A stretch of DNA of 64,000 nt from Acidobacteriota bacterium. GTDB taxonomy: Bacteria; Acidobacteriota; Terriglobia; Terriglobales; Acidobacteriaceae. Below, in pieces: positions 49,378-58,771 of this stretch (the stretch's first letter is position 1; each line of letters begins with the position of its first letter). Both the position numbers and the translations under genes were made by a program. The notes beneath the pieces are model-generated. The model searched no databases and had not been told where the DNA came from. It saw nothing but the letters and a program-made list of their open reading frames with translations. The DNA lies in assembly GCA_031296115.1 (NCBI GenBank), contig JARLGI010000027.1, positions 62,001 to 126,000 on the forward strand, read 5' to 3'.

Positions 49378-51915
49378 TTATGCAACAGCCTCGGGCTTAA
49401 TTTCCCGCGAGTAGTCACATTTCACCGAGCTTTCATCCCCGGCCTTCTTCTTGCCCCGGCGTTTGGGCTGATCCAGCTCCGTTCGCTTGCTGTTGGGACA
49501 GACGATGAAAGCGCCCGACTTCAGGTTCTTCTCCAGCAGATAGGAGCTGCCGCATTCCGGACATGCCTCGTCAACCGGCTTATAAGCCGAGGTGAACTTA
49601 CACTTCGGGTAGTTGGAGCAGCCGTAGAACAGGTTGCCGCGGCGCGCTTTCTTCTCCGCCAGGTCCCCGGTCTTGCACTCCGGACATTTCATCCCGATGT
49701 AGTTCTGCTTCACCCATTTGCATTCAGGATAGCCGCTGCATGAGATGAACTCGCCGAAGCGCCCGTGACGCAGCAACAGGTTGCGGCCGCACATTGGGCA
49801 TTTTTCGTCGAGCGGAATGTCGGGCACTTTCTTGCCCTGATCGAGCCGGCGGGTGGTCTTGCAGTCAGGATAGCCGGTGCAAGCGATGAATTGGCCGAAA
49901 CGCCCGCGCTTGAGCACCATCGGGCGGCCACAGTTCTCGCAGTACTCCTCCTGCGTCGTCTCCTGCAAATCGGCCGAATCGAGGTCGGGAAGGTCGATCG
50001 GATTTTCTTTGGTGAAGGTGCAGCTATTCGGATCGGTCTTGTCATACGCGCTGCAGGCGTAGAACGACCCGTGCTTGCCCCACTTGATGACCAGCGGCGA
50101 GCCGCACCGCTCGCACTTCTCGTCGGTGGGCTTCTCCATCCGCTTCACATTTTCCATGTGCTTTTCGGCATAATGGAGGTCCCTCTCGAACTTCGTATAA
50201 AACTCGGCCAAAGCGACAGTCCAACGCTCGGTTCCGTCTTCTATTTCGTCCAGTTCCTCTTCCAGCCTCGCGGTGTACTGCAGGTCAAAGATGTCTTTGA
50301 AGTTCGCGACCAGAAGGTCGGTTACCACCAAACCAATCTCGGTTGGTACGAACTTGCCACCGAGTTTCTGAACATACTGCCGCTCCTGGATGGTGCTGAT
50401 GATGGCGGCATAGGTCGAAGGCCGCCCAATCCCGCGCTCTTCCAATTCCTTCACCAACGACGCTTCATTGAAGCGCGGTAGAGGTTCGGTGAAGTGCTGC
50501 TCGGGTTTCAGTGCTCTTAGCGTCAGCTTCTGGCCTTCCGTCAGCACGGGCAGCTTGTGCTTCAGCGCTTCATCTTCCTCGTCCTTGGCGTCTTTCGCCT
50601 CTTCGTAGACCTTCAGGAAGCCTTCGAACTTCAGGACGGAACCGGTGACGCGGAAGCGATAGGTCCTATGTCCGTTCTTGGCGTCGATGTCCACCGTCGT
50701 CTGATCGAAGACGGCCTGGTTCATCTGCGAGGCGATGAAGCGCTGCCAGATGAGCTTGTACACCTTGAACTCGTCTTCCTGCAGATACTTCTTGATCTCG
50801 TCGGGATTGCGCGCAGCCGATGTCGGACGAATGGCTTCGTGTGCCTCTTGGGCATCTTTTTTCGACTTGTAAGTGTTCGGCGACTCCGGTAGGAACTGCG
50901 GACCGTAAGTACGGGCAATCAGTTCGCGCACCTCGGCCACCGCGTCGCTCGATACTCGCGTCGAGTCGGTACGCATGTAGGTGATGAGGCCGACCGTTCC
51001 TTCGTCAGCCAGATCAATGCCTTCGTACAGGCGCTGCGCGATCATCATGGCGCGCTTGACGCTGAAACGCAGCTTACGCGAAGCATCCTGCTGGAACTTG
51101 CTGGTGGTGAAAGGCGCAGCGGGACTGCGGCGGCGTTCCTTCTTTTCGACAGAGCGAACCGACCAGTCGGATGTTTCCAGCGCTGCCCGAATCTTCTCAG
51201 CTTCCTCGGCGTTGTTGACGGCGGTCTTTTCTTCACCAATACCGATGAAACGTGCGTCGAAGGCGGGCGGTTTCGCTCCCTGAAGATGGGCGTCGATGGT
51301 CCAGTACTCGACCTTGTCGAACGCTTTGATCTCGCGTTCACGCTCGACGATGAGACGCAGCGCGACGGTCTGTACCCGTCCTGCAGATATTCCGCGGCGC
51401 ACCTTGTCCCACAACAAGGGGGAAACCTGATATCCCACCAGCCGGTCGAGGACACGCCGGGTCTGTTGCGCGTCCACTAGGTTGCGATCAATGTCGCGAG
51501 GATGCGAGAAGGCTTCCAAGACAGCGCGCTTGGTAATCTCGTTGAACGTTACGCGCCGGATGTTGACTGGCGCACCCTTTTTCTTCTTGCCGTCGACCTT
51601 GCCATCGACGCGATCGCCGCCGAGTTCCTCGGCGAGATGGGCGGCAATGGCTTCTCCTTCGCGGTCAGGATCAGGCGCTAGGTAGATGGTGTTGGCCGAC
51701 TTGGCCAGCTTCTGCAGTCTGGCAACGACCTTCTCTTTGCCGGGAATGACTTCGTACTCGGCCGCGAAATCGTTGTCGACGTCGACGCCGAGCGACTTCT
51801 TGGGCAAGTCCTTAATGTGGCCGAGCGAGGCTTCGACCTCGTAACCGGCTCCCAGATATTTTTGAATCGTCTTCGCCTTGGCCGGCGATTCGACGATTAC
51901 TAGACCTTTGGACAA
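49378..51915 (-). CDS. topA: DNA topoisomerase I (845 aa)
   Basis: Relaxes negatively supercoiled DNA by single-strand passage. The Toprim domain begins LVIVESPAKAKTIQKYLGAG, with the acidic triad in APDPDREGEAIAAHLAEEL. The active-site Tyr lies in VGLITYMRTDSTRVSSDAV. FNEITKRAVLEAF, QTRRVLDRLVGYQVSPLLW and GRPSTYAAIISTIQERQYV follow. Five C-terminal zinc ribbons (CERC, CENC, CPMC, CPEC, CPEC pairs) are visible. The start is TTG 51915, where the conserved N-terminus begins (SKGLVIVES), with GAGGG upstream. It follows the decayed dprA gene in the usual dprA-topA order. Confidence 0.96.
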   Translation of the reverse strand: MSKGLVIVESPAKAKTIQKYLGAGYEVEASLGHIKDLPKKSLGVDVDNDFAAEYEVIPGKEKVVARLQKLAKSANTIYLAPDPDREGEAIAAHLAEELGGDRVDGKVDGKKKKGAPVNIRRVTFNEITKRAVLEAFSHPRDIDRNLVDAQQTRRVLDRLVGYQVSPLLWDKVRRGISAGRVQTVALRLIVEREREIKAFDKVEYWTIDAHLQGAKPPAFDARFIGIGEEKTAVNNAEEAEKIRAALETSDWSVRSVEKKERRRSPAAPFTTSKFQQDASRKLRFSVKRAMMIAQRLYEGIDLADEGTVGLITYMRTDSTRVSSDAVAEVRELIARTYGPQFLPESPNTYKSKKDAQEAHEAIRPTSAARNPDEIKKYLQEDEFKVYKLIWQRFIASQMNQAVFDQTTVDIDAKNGHRTYRFRVTGSVLKFEGFLKVYEEAKDAKDEEDEALKHKLPVLTEGQKLTLRALKPEQHFTEPLPRFNEASLVKELEERGIGRPSTYAAIISTIQERQYVQKLGGKFVPTEIGLVVTDLLVANFKDIFDLQYTARLEEELDEIEDGTERWTVALAEFYTKFERDLHYAEKHMENVKRMEKPTDEKCERCGSPLVIKWGKHGSFYACSAYDKTDPNSCTFTKENPIDLPDLDSADLQETTQEEYCENCGRPMVLKRGRFGQFIACTGYPDCKTTRRLDQGKKVPDIPLDEKCPMCGRNLLLRHGRFGEFISCSGYPECKWVKQNYIGMKCPECKTGDLAEKKARRGNLFYGCSNYPKCKFTSAYKPVDEACPECGSSYLLEKNLKSGAFIVCPNSKRTELDQPKRRGKKKAGDESSVKCDYSREIKPEAVA

Positions 51916-52092
51916 TGGACCCTCAATCCTGCGAATTACGTGTATGAAGCTAGCATGGACGGCGGGTAGCCGCAAAACAAGCGTACGCTTAGCTCTGGGT
52001 TAGTCGCGGGTAGTTCCTGGCAAGTGATTGAGCTATTTACCCTTACGGAACCATGTCCTTAAAGCCAACCGGCCGACCGCCGCCACCTCTCG

Positions 52093-53261
52093 TCACATCG
52101 CCCGGACATAATACTTTCCCGGCAACTGGCGGATTCGGCCACTTAACTCCAACTCAAACAACGCACTGAATATGTCCGATGAGGTAAAGATACGAATTCA
52201 GGCGCTCGATCAGTTGATCAACGTGAAGGGATTCGTCCGAGCGCAACAGCGCAAACACCCTTTTCTCGGCTGCCGGCAAGTCCGCTGTCTCAAACACAAG
52301 GATGCGGTAGCAGCCCCTTCCGATTCAGACGACTCTGGTGGCGTCAGGGCCAAACGGATGTCGGTAGGGAGTGCTTCCCAGACATCCTCCCACGTCGCAA
52401 CCAGCGCAGCCCCCTGCTTTATCAAGGTGTTAGGGCCCCAAGACAGTTTGTTGGTGACATTGCCCGGCGGCACGGCGTAAACGTCCCGTCTCTGCTCGAT
52501 GCGCGCAGCGGGCCGTCACGCGGGCCGCTGTATTCGCCGGCTTCCACCACCAACACCCCGATCGAAATACTGCTGATGATACGGTTCCGAATCGGCAAGT
52601 TCTGCGGCGCCGGGAACGTCCCCAACGGGAATTCGGTCAGGATCGCTCCACCCGAAGCCAGGATCTGGTCGGCAATCTTCTTGTTCTCATTGGGATAGAC
52701 CTCGTCGATGAAATGGCTACTGTGCGACCATGAGCGGCCAGCGAGCCCCTGTGGGCAGCCGTATCAACGCCGCGGGCCATTCCGCTGAAGATAACCAGTC
52801 CGCGGGCAGCCAGGTCCCAGGCTTGGCGCTCGGCCATGCCGTTCCCATAGGGGGTCGGATGGCGTGTGCCGACTACGGCAACCCCTGGCTGATCAATTAC
52901 TTCAGCGTTGCCCTTGAGGTAAAGAACGAGTGGAGGGTCGCAGATTTCCAGCAGCCCGCCGGGGAAATTTGGCATCACCCGGAACGATAATCGAAGCCCC
53001 CAACTCCCGGGCATGGTCGAACTCGGTAGCAGCCGACTCCAGCGATTTGCCCAGAGCGATGCTCTGTGCCGCCGCAGCGACCAGTCCTGCTGCCTCCAAG
53101 TCTGTCAGGGAGGCGTTGAACAGGCGGTCAACCCCCCCGAAGGCCTCCACCAGCTTGCAGCCTCGACCGGCGCCAATCCCAGGCGTAAGCGACAAGGCAA
53201 GCCATTGCAAGTTAAGCGCGACGGCGTAGTCATACGCCCGAACGGGTGATTCGCTGTCCAT
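52093..53261 (-). pseudogene. dprA: dprA (DNA processing protein A), at least four frameshifts
   Basis: Fragments of DprA occur in order but in different frames. QWLALSLTPGIGAGRGCKLV and AAAAQSIALGKSLESA lie at the N-terminus. PPLVLYLKGNAEVIDQPG, VAVVGTRHPTPYGNGMAERQ and IFSGMARGVDTAAHRGSLAA carry the Rossmann-like core. After a shift, FPAPQNLPIRNRIISSISIG and VLVVEAGEYSG follow, then NVTNKLSWGPNTLIKQGAAL. Near the end, AAEKRVFALLRSDESLHVDQ is followed by another shift at a T run before GRIRQLPGKYYVRAM and TGA 52093-52095. Start ATG 53261. DprA loads RecA on incoming DNA in natural transformation, so this pathway is probably impaired. Confidence 0.85.
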
Positions 53262-53339
53262 GATGGGCCCCTGAGTGCGCATTCTACTGGGAGGGCAACC
53301 ACATGGATGGTTACCGTCAAGGGCGCGCGTCACATCGGG

Positions 53340-54356
53340 GTGTGAAGCCCAAAGCGGCGGCGGCACATTACAATTTTGTCCATGCACTCCTGGCTCCGGG
53401 CAGACGACTACGTGAGTCGTTCCGCTACAAGGACGCAATTGGGGCGTACGAAGAACTGCTGAACAAGTTCGCTTCCCAATTGGACAAGGCTGAGCGGCAA
53501 AGCACGGAAGACGACTACCGGGGGCGGTTTTGTTGAAGGACGCCCCGGCGCAAACTCTCACATTCACAGAGGGCGTGGATGTGGCGACCCACCGTAATCC
53601 AGTGTTCGATAGCATTGAAACGAATCTTACGGTCAACGGCGTCAACTCACTCGTGAACTCTGGATACTGGCGCAAATTTCTCAACCGTGTCCGCCAGCTT
53701 TGCTCGCACGCTGGGACTGGAACTCTCAAAAGGCACCGCGCAAAACGCTGGGCATCACCGGCGCTGAAAATAAACTTCGTGTAGCAATCTTGCCCGAACT
53801 TAAGCTAGGGAACGCTACGGTGCGCAATGTTGTGTTGCTCGTGCTTGACGATAGCAACCAGAATGTTCCGACGGGCGAAAAAACGCATTACCAGGTCGAC
53901 GCCATTCTGGGCTATCCCGTCCTGCAGGCGCTGGGAAGCATTACATTCACTAGCGACGGCCACTTCCTGGGCGGGCCCAATTCGCCCTCGGGCCAGAATG
54001 GAGCCAAACTCTACATGCATGAACTGACGCCACTGCTGGAGTGCGAAGTGGAGACTCGCAAAGTCCTGTTCTCGTTCGATACGGGAGCTAACAGCAGCGT
54101 TCTTTCCGCTCACTACTACCGGAGCTTCCCCGACCAGTTCAAAGGACTGAAGAAGAAAACCCACCGGATGGGCGGAGCCGGTGGCCTGAAAGAAACGCAA
54201 TCCTATTTTCTGCCGCAGGTTCAATTGGGAGTAGGTACGACTGTGGTGGCGCTGTGCGATATTCCGGTCTTGCCGCCGATCGGGACGGACCCGGACAAGC
54301 TTTACGGCAATCTTGGCCGAGACTTGGTGGACGGCTATCGCAGCTTCACCATGTGA
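53340..54356 (+). pseudogene. TPR-aspartyl protease (retropepsin-like) remnant
   Basis: Pieces of one protein are spread over three frames. FRYKDAIGAYEELLNKFASQ is a TPR helix, QTLTFTEGVDVATHRNPVFD and SIETNLTVNGVN begin the protease domain, and from about 53750 the frame is continuous: LGITGAENKLRVAILPELKL, VVLLVLDDSN, then AILGYPVLQALGSITFT and a second catalytic-like motif FSFDTGANSSVLSAHYYRSF (DTGA). The first active-site motif (expected DTGANFSTVS) is destroyed near 53655-53690. The 5' end (signal peptide and upstream TPRs) is missing. The 54.3-kb end is normal (TGA 54354-54356). It is a decayed gene convergent with dprA's start. Confidence 0.7.
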
Positions 54357-54475
54357 CTTTGCGAATATGCGCTTCCTGGTAGGAGAAAAGCTGCCCAGCA
54401 AGCCGCAATCGAAATAGGCGGATCTATGCAGGGCCGAAGCTCCGCGGCTTTTTGCTTTGTTAGACTCAGTGATTC

Positions 54476-55321
54476 ATGCCAGGTCTGCGCATCTCCGCCA
54501 TATCTTTCCTGAATACAGCCCCGCTGATGTGGGACTTCGAGCACGGGGACGGCGGCCGCGATTTTCAGATCGAGTACACAATCCCGGCAGCCTGCGCGGC
54601 GGCCCTGGCGGCGAATCGTGCGGACATCGGCATCATCCCCGCATTCACCTACGCGGAAATACCAGGGCTGGTCATTCTGCCGAATATCGCCATAGCGTCA
54701 AAAGACCGCGTTCGTTCCATCTTGCTGGTCTGCAAAAAGCCCATAGAGCAGGTGCGAACCATCGCTACCGACACTTCTTCCCGTACCTCGGTAGCGCTGT
54801 TGCAGATTCTCCTATCCAAACGGTGGGGAGGTGCCCGCAGCTTCACCCCGCAGGCCCCGGACCTGGATGCCATGCTGCGCGAGCACGATGCGGCGCTGCT
54901 CATTGGAGACGCGGCTCTCCTGGTGCGGCCTGATCCTAGTCACCAGCTCTATGACCTGGCACACGAGTGGCGCGAGCTCACCGGCACGCCGTTCGTTTTT
55001 GCTTTCTGGGCGGTTCGCTTGGATGCGCTGGGTCGAACGCCAGCCAACATCAATCTGGCGAAGTTGTTTCAGCGCTCGCGGGACCACGGCTTGCTCCCCG
55101 AGAACCTCGCGGTCATCGCGAAGGAATGGTCCGCCAGACTCGCGATGAGCGAAGGCGAAATCCACAGCTACCTCACCGAGAACATTCATTATTATCTTGA
55201 TCGCGAAAACCACGCGGGATTGCGGCTGTTTCTGGAGTGCTCCGAGGAAGCCGGCCTGATCCCGAAGGTTCCGGAGCTACGTTTCCTGGGTCCGGTGGCA
55301 TTTGGCAGTACGCGAAAATAA
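54476..55321 (+). CDS. mqnA: Chorismate dehydratase MqnA (futalosine menaquinone pathway, 281 aa)
   Basis: Converts chorismate to 3-enolpyruvyl-benzoate, the first step of the futalosine route to menaquinone. The fold is that of periplasmic-binding-protein-like enzymes. Family segments are LRISAISFLNTAPLMWDFEH, ADIGIIPAFTYAEIPGLVIL, LLVCKKPIEQV, IATDTSSRTSVALLQILLSK and ALLIGDAALLVRPDPSHQLY, then DLAHEWRELTGTPFVFAFWA. The ATG at 54476 opens the domain (MPGLRISAIS). The presence of MqnA fits a menaquinone pool used by the NrfD-type complex at 43953-46347. Confidence 0.92.
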   Translation: MPGLRISAISFLNTAPLMWDFEHGDGGRDFQIEYTIPAACAAALAANRADIGIIPAFTYAEIPGLVILPNIAIASKDRVRSILLVCKKPIEQVRTIATDTSSRTSVALLQILLSKRWGGARSFTPQAPDLDAMLREHDAALLIGDAALLVRPDPSHQLYDLAHEWRELTGTPFVFAFWAVRLDALGRTPANINLAKLFQRSRDHGLLPENLAVIAKEWSARLAMSEGEIHSYLTENIHYYLDRENHAGLRLFLECSEEAGLIPKVPELRFLGPVAFGSTRK

Positions 55322-55640
55322 TATCAACGCCGCGCAGGACCTTGGCGAGTGAACCCGGACTCGCTCCGTTCTTTCGGCTTCTACGCCCGTATCAGCGGCG
55401 AGGAGTAAAACGACTTATGCACCTGCTCGCCGCCGCGATAATGAAGAACTCGAGGTGGCACACCCTGCGACGATTGGGCGGGGCCGGCCTGAGGGCGCTA
55501 CAAAGGTAGAGAAAAGGGGGAAACGCTCCCGTCGCGAAATGCCGCATGACAACCTGCGGCCCGCCAGCTAGGATTCGACCGTAAGCATGCGCCCTACATA
55601 AGGAGACTGATCGTCATGAAATCTTTCAGCGCTATCTCGC

Positions 55641-56033
55641 GTGGACTGTTGTTCGTGGTCCTCGCGTTCTCCATCCTTCCTTCTGGCCCAGGGGACAACC
55701 TCCAAGCCGGCACCGGCAGGGAAGTCCACTCCGGCGTCGTCGTCCTCAAGCTCCAGCACCAGCACGAGCACTAGCAAGACGCCGGACAGCCAGAAGCTCG
55801 ACATCAATGCCGCGACCAAAGACCAACTGGATGCTCTGCCCGGCATCGGTGCCGCCTATTCGCAGAAGATCATCGACGGCCGCCCATACAACTCCAACCG
55901 AGACCTGCTCACCCGCAAGATCGTGCCGCAGAGTACCTACGACGGTATTCAGGACAAGATCATTGCGCACCACGTGAAGGCCGCAGGCGATACCGGGACT
56001 GCCAAGGGCGCAACCACTACCAAGGGAACTTAA
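55641..56033 (+). CDS. ComEA-like helix-hairpin-helix protein, leader out of frame
   Basis: The C-terminal half contains a HhH DNA-binding unit (KLDINAATKDQLDALPGIGA, AYSQKIIDGRPYNSNRDLLT), as in ComEA-type proteins, preceded by a Ser/Thr-rich linker. The longest frame starts at 55641 without a signal peptide. An ATG at 55616 preceded by ATAAGGAGACTGATCGTC encodes MKSFSAISRGLLFVVLAFS, a good leader, but in another frame. One indel near 55680 would restore MKSF...LLAQG. This is either a sequencing error or a disabled exported DNA-binding protein; the mature domain is intact. Confidence 0.72.
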   Translation: MDCCSWSSRSPSFLLAQGTTSKPAPAGKSTPASSSSSSSTSTSTSKTPDSQKLDINAATKDQLDALPGIGAAYSQKIIDGRPYNSNRDLLTRKIVPQSTYDGIQDKIIAHHVKAAGDTGTAKGATTTKGT

Positions 56034-56234
56034 GCCCGCTAGCAGTACTCCCCCAAAACAGTGAGCGAAGTCAATCGCGGTTACTGGCCGGCATCCCAGC
56101 CAGCCTTTCTTTATTGGTCGAACTTCCGCATGCGATGCCGCAGAATCTCGGCTCTCCGCCCAGGTTTTCCATCCCGCGGCGCTAAACGCTCGTCTATATG
56201 AGTTCGGAGAACTGTTTACAATCGAATCGGAGAC

Positions 56235-58190
56235 ATGGCTTCCATTCACGAAGAAGAAGTACTAGGCAAGGCATATGACAGCCGGCTGATGAAACGCCTG
56301 TTGACCTACCTGCGCCCCTATCGGGTGCAGGTTGTCATTGCGCTTGTCGCTATCGTGCTGAAGGCCGGGGCTGACGTGTTGGGGCCATACCTCACCAAGG
56401 TCGCCATCGACAAATACCTGGCCAACCACACGGAATCCCATTCGCTGTTGGATCGTTTCCTGAGTTCGCGTCCCCTTACCGGTATTGCCCAGATTGCTGG
56501 AATCTACGTCGGCATCCTGCTCTTCAGCTTCCTGCTTGAGTTCACTCAGACCTACGTCATGCAGTGGACCGGGCAGAAGGTGATGTTCGACCTGCGGAGC
56601 CAAATATTCCGCCACCTCCAGGGGCTGCACATAGGGTTCTTCGATAAGAACCCAGTAGGCCGGCTCGTCACCCGCGTCACCAGCGACGTGGACGCCCTGA
56701 ACGAGATGTTCACGGCAGGTGTGGTGTCGATCTTCGAAGACATTTTTGTGCTGCTGGGCATCCTGGTCATCATGCTCAACATGAGTTGGCGGCTGGCACT
56801 AATTACCTTTGCCGTGCTGCCGCTCATTTTCTACGCAACCTCGATCTTCCGCCGCAAGGTGCGCGACAGTTATCGCCGCATCCGCGTCGCAATCGCCCGG
56901 ATCAACGCCTATCTTCAGGAGCACGTAACCGGCATCGAGGTATTGCAGCTCTTCAACCGCGAGAAGAAAGCCTACGAGCGCTTCGAGAAGATAAACCGCA
57001 CGCATATGGATGCCTTCAAGGACGCCATCATGGCGCATGCGGTTTACTACCCGGTGGTGGAGGTTCTGTCGGCGACGGCGATTGCCTGCGTGGTGTGGTT
57101 TGGCGGCGGGCAGGTGATGAAGAACATGGTGACGCTCGGCGTGCTGGTGGCTTTCATGCAGTATGCGCAGCGGTTCTTCCGGCCAATCCAGGACCTGAGC
57201 GAGAAATACAACATCCTGCAGTCGGCGATGGCCTCAAGCGAGCGTGTATTCAAGGTTCTCGATACGCGAGCAGAGATTGTCTCTCCGACCGTCGCGCAAG
57301 CGCCGCACGGGCGTGGCCGAATCGAGTTCGAGCATGTTTGGTTTGCCTATCGCACTCTGGCACAAGCGGCGGAAGACGCGGCCAGCAAAGGAGAAAAACT
57401 CAAAGCCATCGCCGCCAGCAATGGAGATCCTGCTCTGGAATACGACTGGGTGCTGCGCGATGTCTCGTTCAACATCGAGCCGGGAGAGACGGTCGCGATT
57501 GTCGGTCACACGGGTGCGGGCAAGACCACGATCATCTCGCTGCTGCTGCGTTTTTACGACTTACAGAAGGGCGCCATTCGCATTGATGGCGTCGACATCC
57601 GTGACATGGACCTACTGGACCTGCGCCGCCGTTATGGCGTTGTGCTCCAGGATCCGTTCCTCTTTTCAGGCACCGTGGCTGACAATATTCGCCTGGGTAC
57701 GCGCTGGATTGAAGACGAAATGATTGAGGATGCCGCTGAGCAGGTGAACGTGGCCGACTTCATTCGCTCGCTGCCTGCCGGATTTGCGGAAGAAGTGCGC
57801 GAGCGCGGCAGCACGCTCTCGACCGGGCAGAAACAGCTCATCTCATTCGCCCGCGCACTGGCGCACAATCCCAAAATCCTCATCCTCGATGAGGCCACTT
57901 CCAGTGTGGACACGGAGACGGAATTCCGGGTGCGCGATGCACTGACGCGAATGGTGGAGGGCCGGACCTCGATCATCATCGCCCATCGCTTGAGCACGAT
58001 TCAGCGGGCAAACAAGATCATCGTGATGCACAAGGGCAAGGTGCGCGAAGTCGGCTCACATCAGCAACTACTGGCCAGCCGCGGCATTTACTGGAAGCTC
58101 TACCAACTGCAATACAAGGAGCAGGAGCCCCCTGGGATTCCTCCTGGAGAACTGACCGCGCCGAGCGTCGGCGTCTCAGCGGACAACTAA
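56235..58190 (+). CDS. ABC exporter, MsbA/YheI-like fused permease-ATPase (651 aa)
   Basis: A half-transporter with about six membrane helices in the N-terminal 320 residues (LVAIVLKAGADVLGPYLTKV, GIYVGILLFSFLLEFTQTYV) and a C-terminal NBD. The coupling region shows GRLVTRVTSDVDALNEMF. The NBD has Walker A GHTGAGKTTIISLL, Q-loop VVLQDPFLFSGTVADNIRLG, signature LSTGQKQLISFARAL and Walker B ILILDEATSSVDTETE. An insertion of about 40 residues (AQAAEDAASKGEKLKAIAAS) lies between FAYR and YDWVLRDVSFNIEPGETVAI. Substrate could be a lipid, lipid A or a drug. The start is ATG 56235. Confidence 0.92.
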   Translation: MASIHEEEVLGKAYDSRLMKRLLTYLRPYRVQVVIALVAIVLKAGADVLGPYLTKVAIDKYLANHTESHSLLDRFLSSRPLTGIAQIAGIYVGILLFSFLLEFTQTYVMQWTGQKVMFDLRSQIFRHLQGLHIGFFDKNPVGRLVTRVTSDVDALNEMFTAGVVSIFEDIFVLLGILVIMLNMSWRLALITFAVLPLIFYATSIFRRKVRDSYRRIRVAIARINAYLQEHVTGIEVLQLFNREKKAYERFEKINRTHMDAFKDAIMAHAVYYPVVEVLSATAIACVVWFGGGQVMKNMVTLGVLVAFMQYAQRFFRPIQDLSEKYNILQSAMASSERVFKVLDTRAEIVSPTVAQAPHGRGRIEFEHVWFAYRTLAQAAEDAASKGEKLKAIAASNGDPALEYDWVLRDVSFNIEPGETVAIVGHTGAGKTTIISLLLRFYDLQKGAIRIDGVDIRDMDLLDLRRRYGVVLQDPFLFSGTVADNIRLGTRWIEDEMIEDAAEQVNVADFIRSLPAGFAEEVRERGSTLSTGQKQLISFARALAHNPKILILDEATSSVDTETEFRVRDALTRMVEGRTSIIIAHRLSTIQRANKIIVMHKGKVREVGSHQQLLASRGIYWKLYQLQYKEQEPPGIPPGELTAPSVGVSADN

Positions 58191-58327
58191 AGTTGTTTGT
58201 ATCCCCGTCTTGCCGAGCAGAGGTCTTAGCGCAGTCAGCCGGACCGCCGAACTGTGGTAGTTGGAGCATACCTTTGTGCTATTCGACACTTGGCGCGCGC
58301 TACTCCTTGGTTTAGTATGTGGTCTCT

Positions 58328-58729
58328 GTGGCAGGGCACGTCGGGAAGGCGGGCCGAATTGCGTTTCAAGTTGGGTTTGAGTATTACATCTGTTTCAAAC
58401 CCAAATCCTAGGTCGAAGGCGACGAGGTGCTGTCGCGCATTTCCGTGGACGCGGCGCTGTCCATCTCCGAAACTGGCGACCTAGCCGACCTCAGTTTCAT
58501 ACTGCCGAAGATCTGCCGCCGCAACGAGCATGCTCTGTCGTATCTAAAGCGCGACCCTGCGGCAGCGTGCGTCGAGAACCGGGTATTTGTCGCGTTGCCC
58601 GGTCTAAGTGGCGACGCCGCGTTTAACGCTCCCGCGACCCTCGAGCTCGATCAGGCGGGCCGCATTGTGGCCATCGAAATTAATGGCTGTATTCCCAAGA
58701 CCAGCACCTTCCGTCCCGCACGCGCCTAG
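58328..58729 (+). pseudogene. Small conserved protein with internal amber codon
   Basis: From GTG 58328 the frame reads GRIAFQVGFEYYICFKPKS, TAG (58409-58411), then VEGDEVLSRISVDAALSISE, TGDLADLSFILPKICRRNEH and LELDQAGRIVAIEINGC to the stop at 58729. The part after the TAG looks like DUF2283-related proteins (SETGDLADLSF, AGRIVAIEI). The homogeneous coding character on both sides of the TAG suggests one gene broken by a nonsense mutation. A shorter product from GTG 58427 is possible. Confidence 0.55.
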
Positions 58730-58771
58730 CCTCGCCAAATTCCTCAGGGCTGCGTCAGGTATGATGTCGGC

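Noticed and set aside
55746-56249. 167-codon minus-strand frame over the ComEA-like gene
   Set aside because: Overlaps a recognised HhH domain on the other strand and has no ribosome site.
26539-58411. Amber suppression or pyrrolysine insertion at the two internal TAG codons
   Set aside because: Neighbouring intact genes (for example moeZ and rplS) end in TAG, and no pylT-like tRNA or pyl gene is visible; nonsense mutation is simpler.
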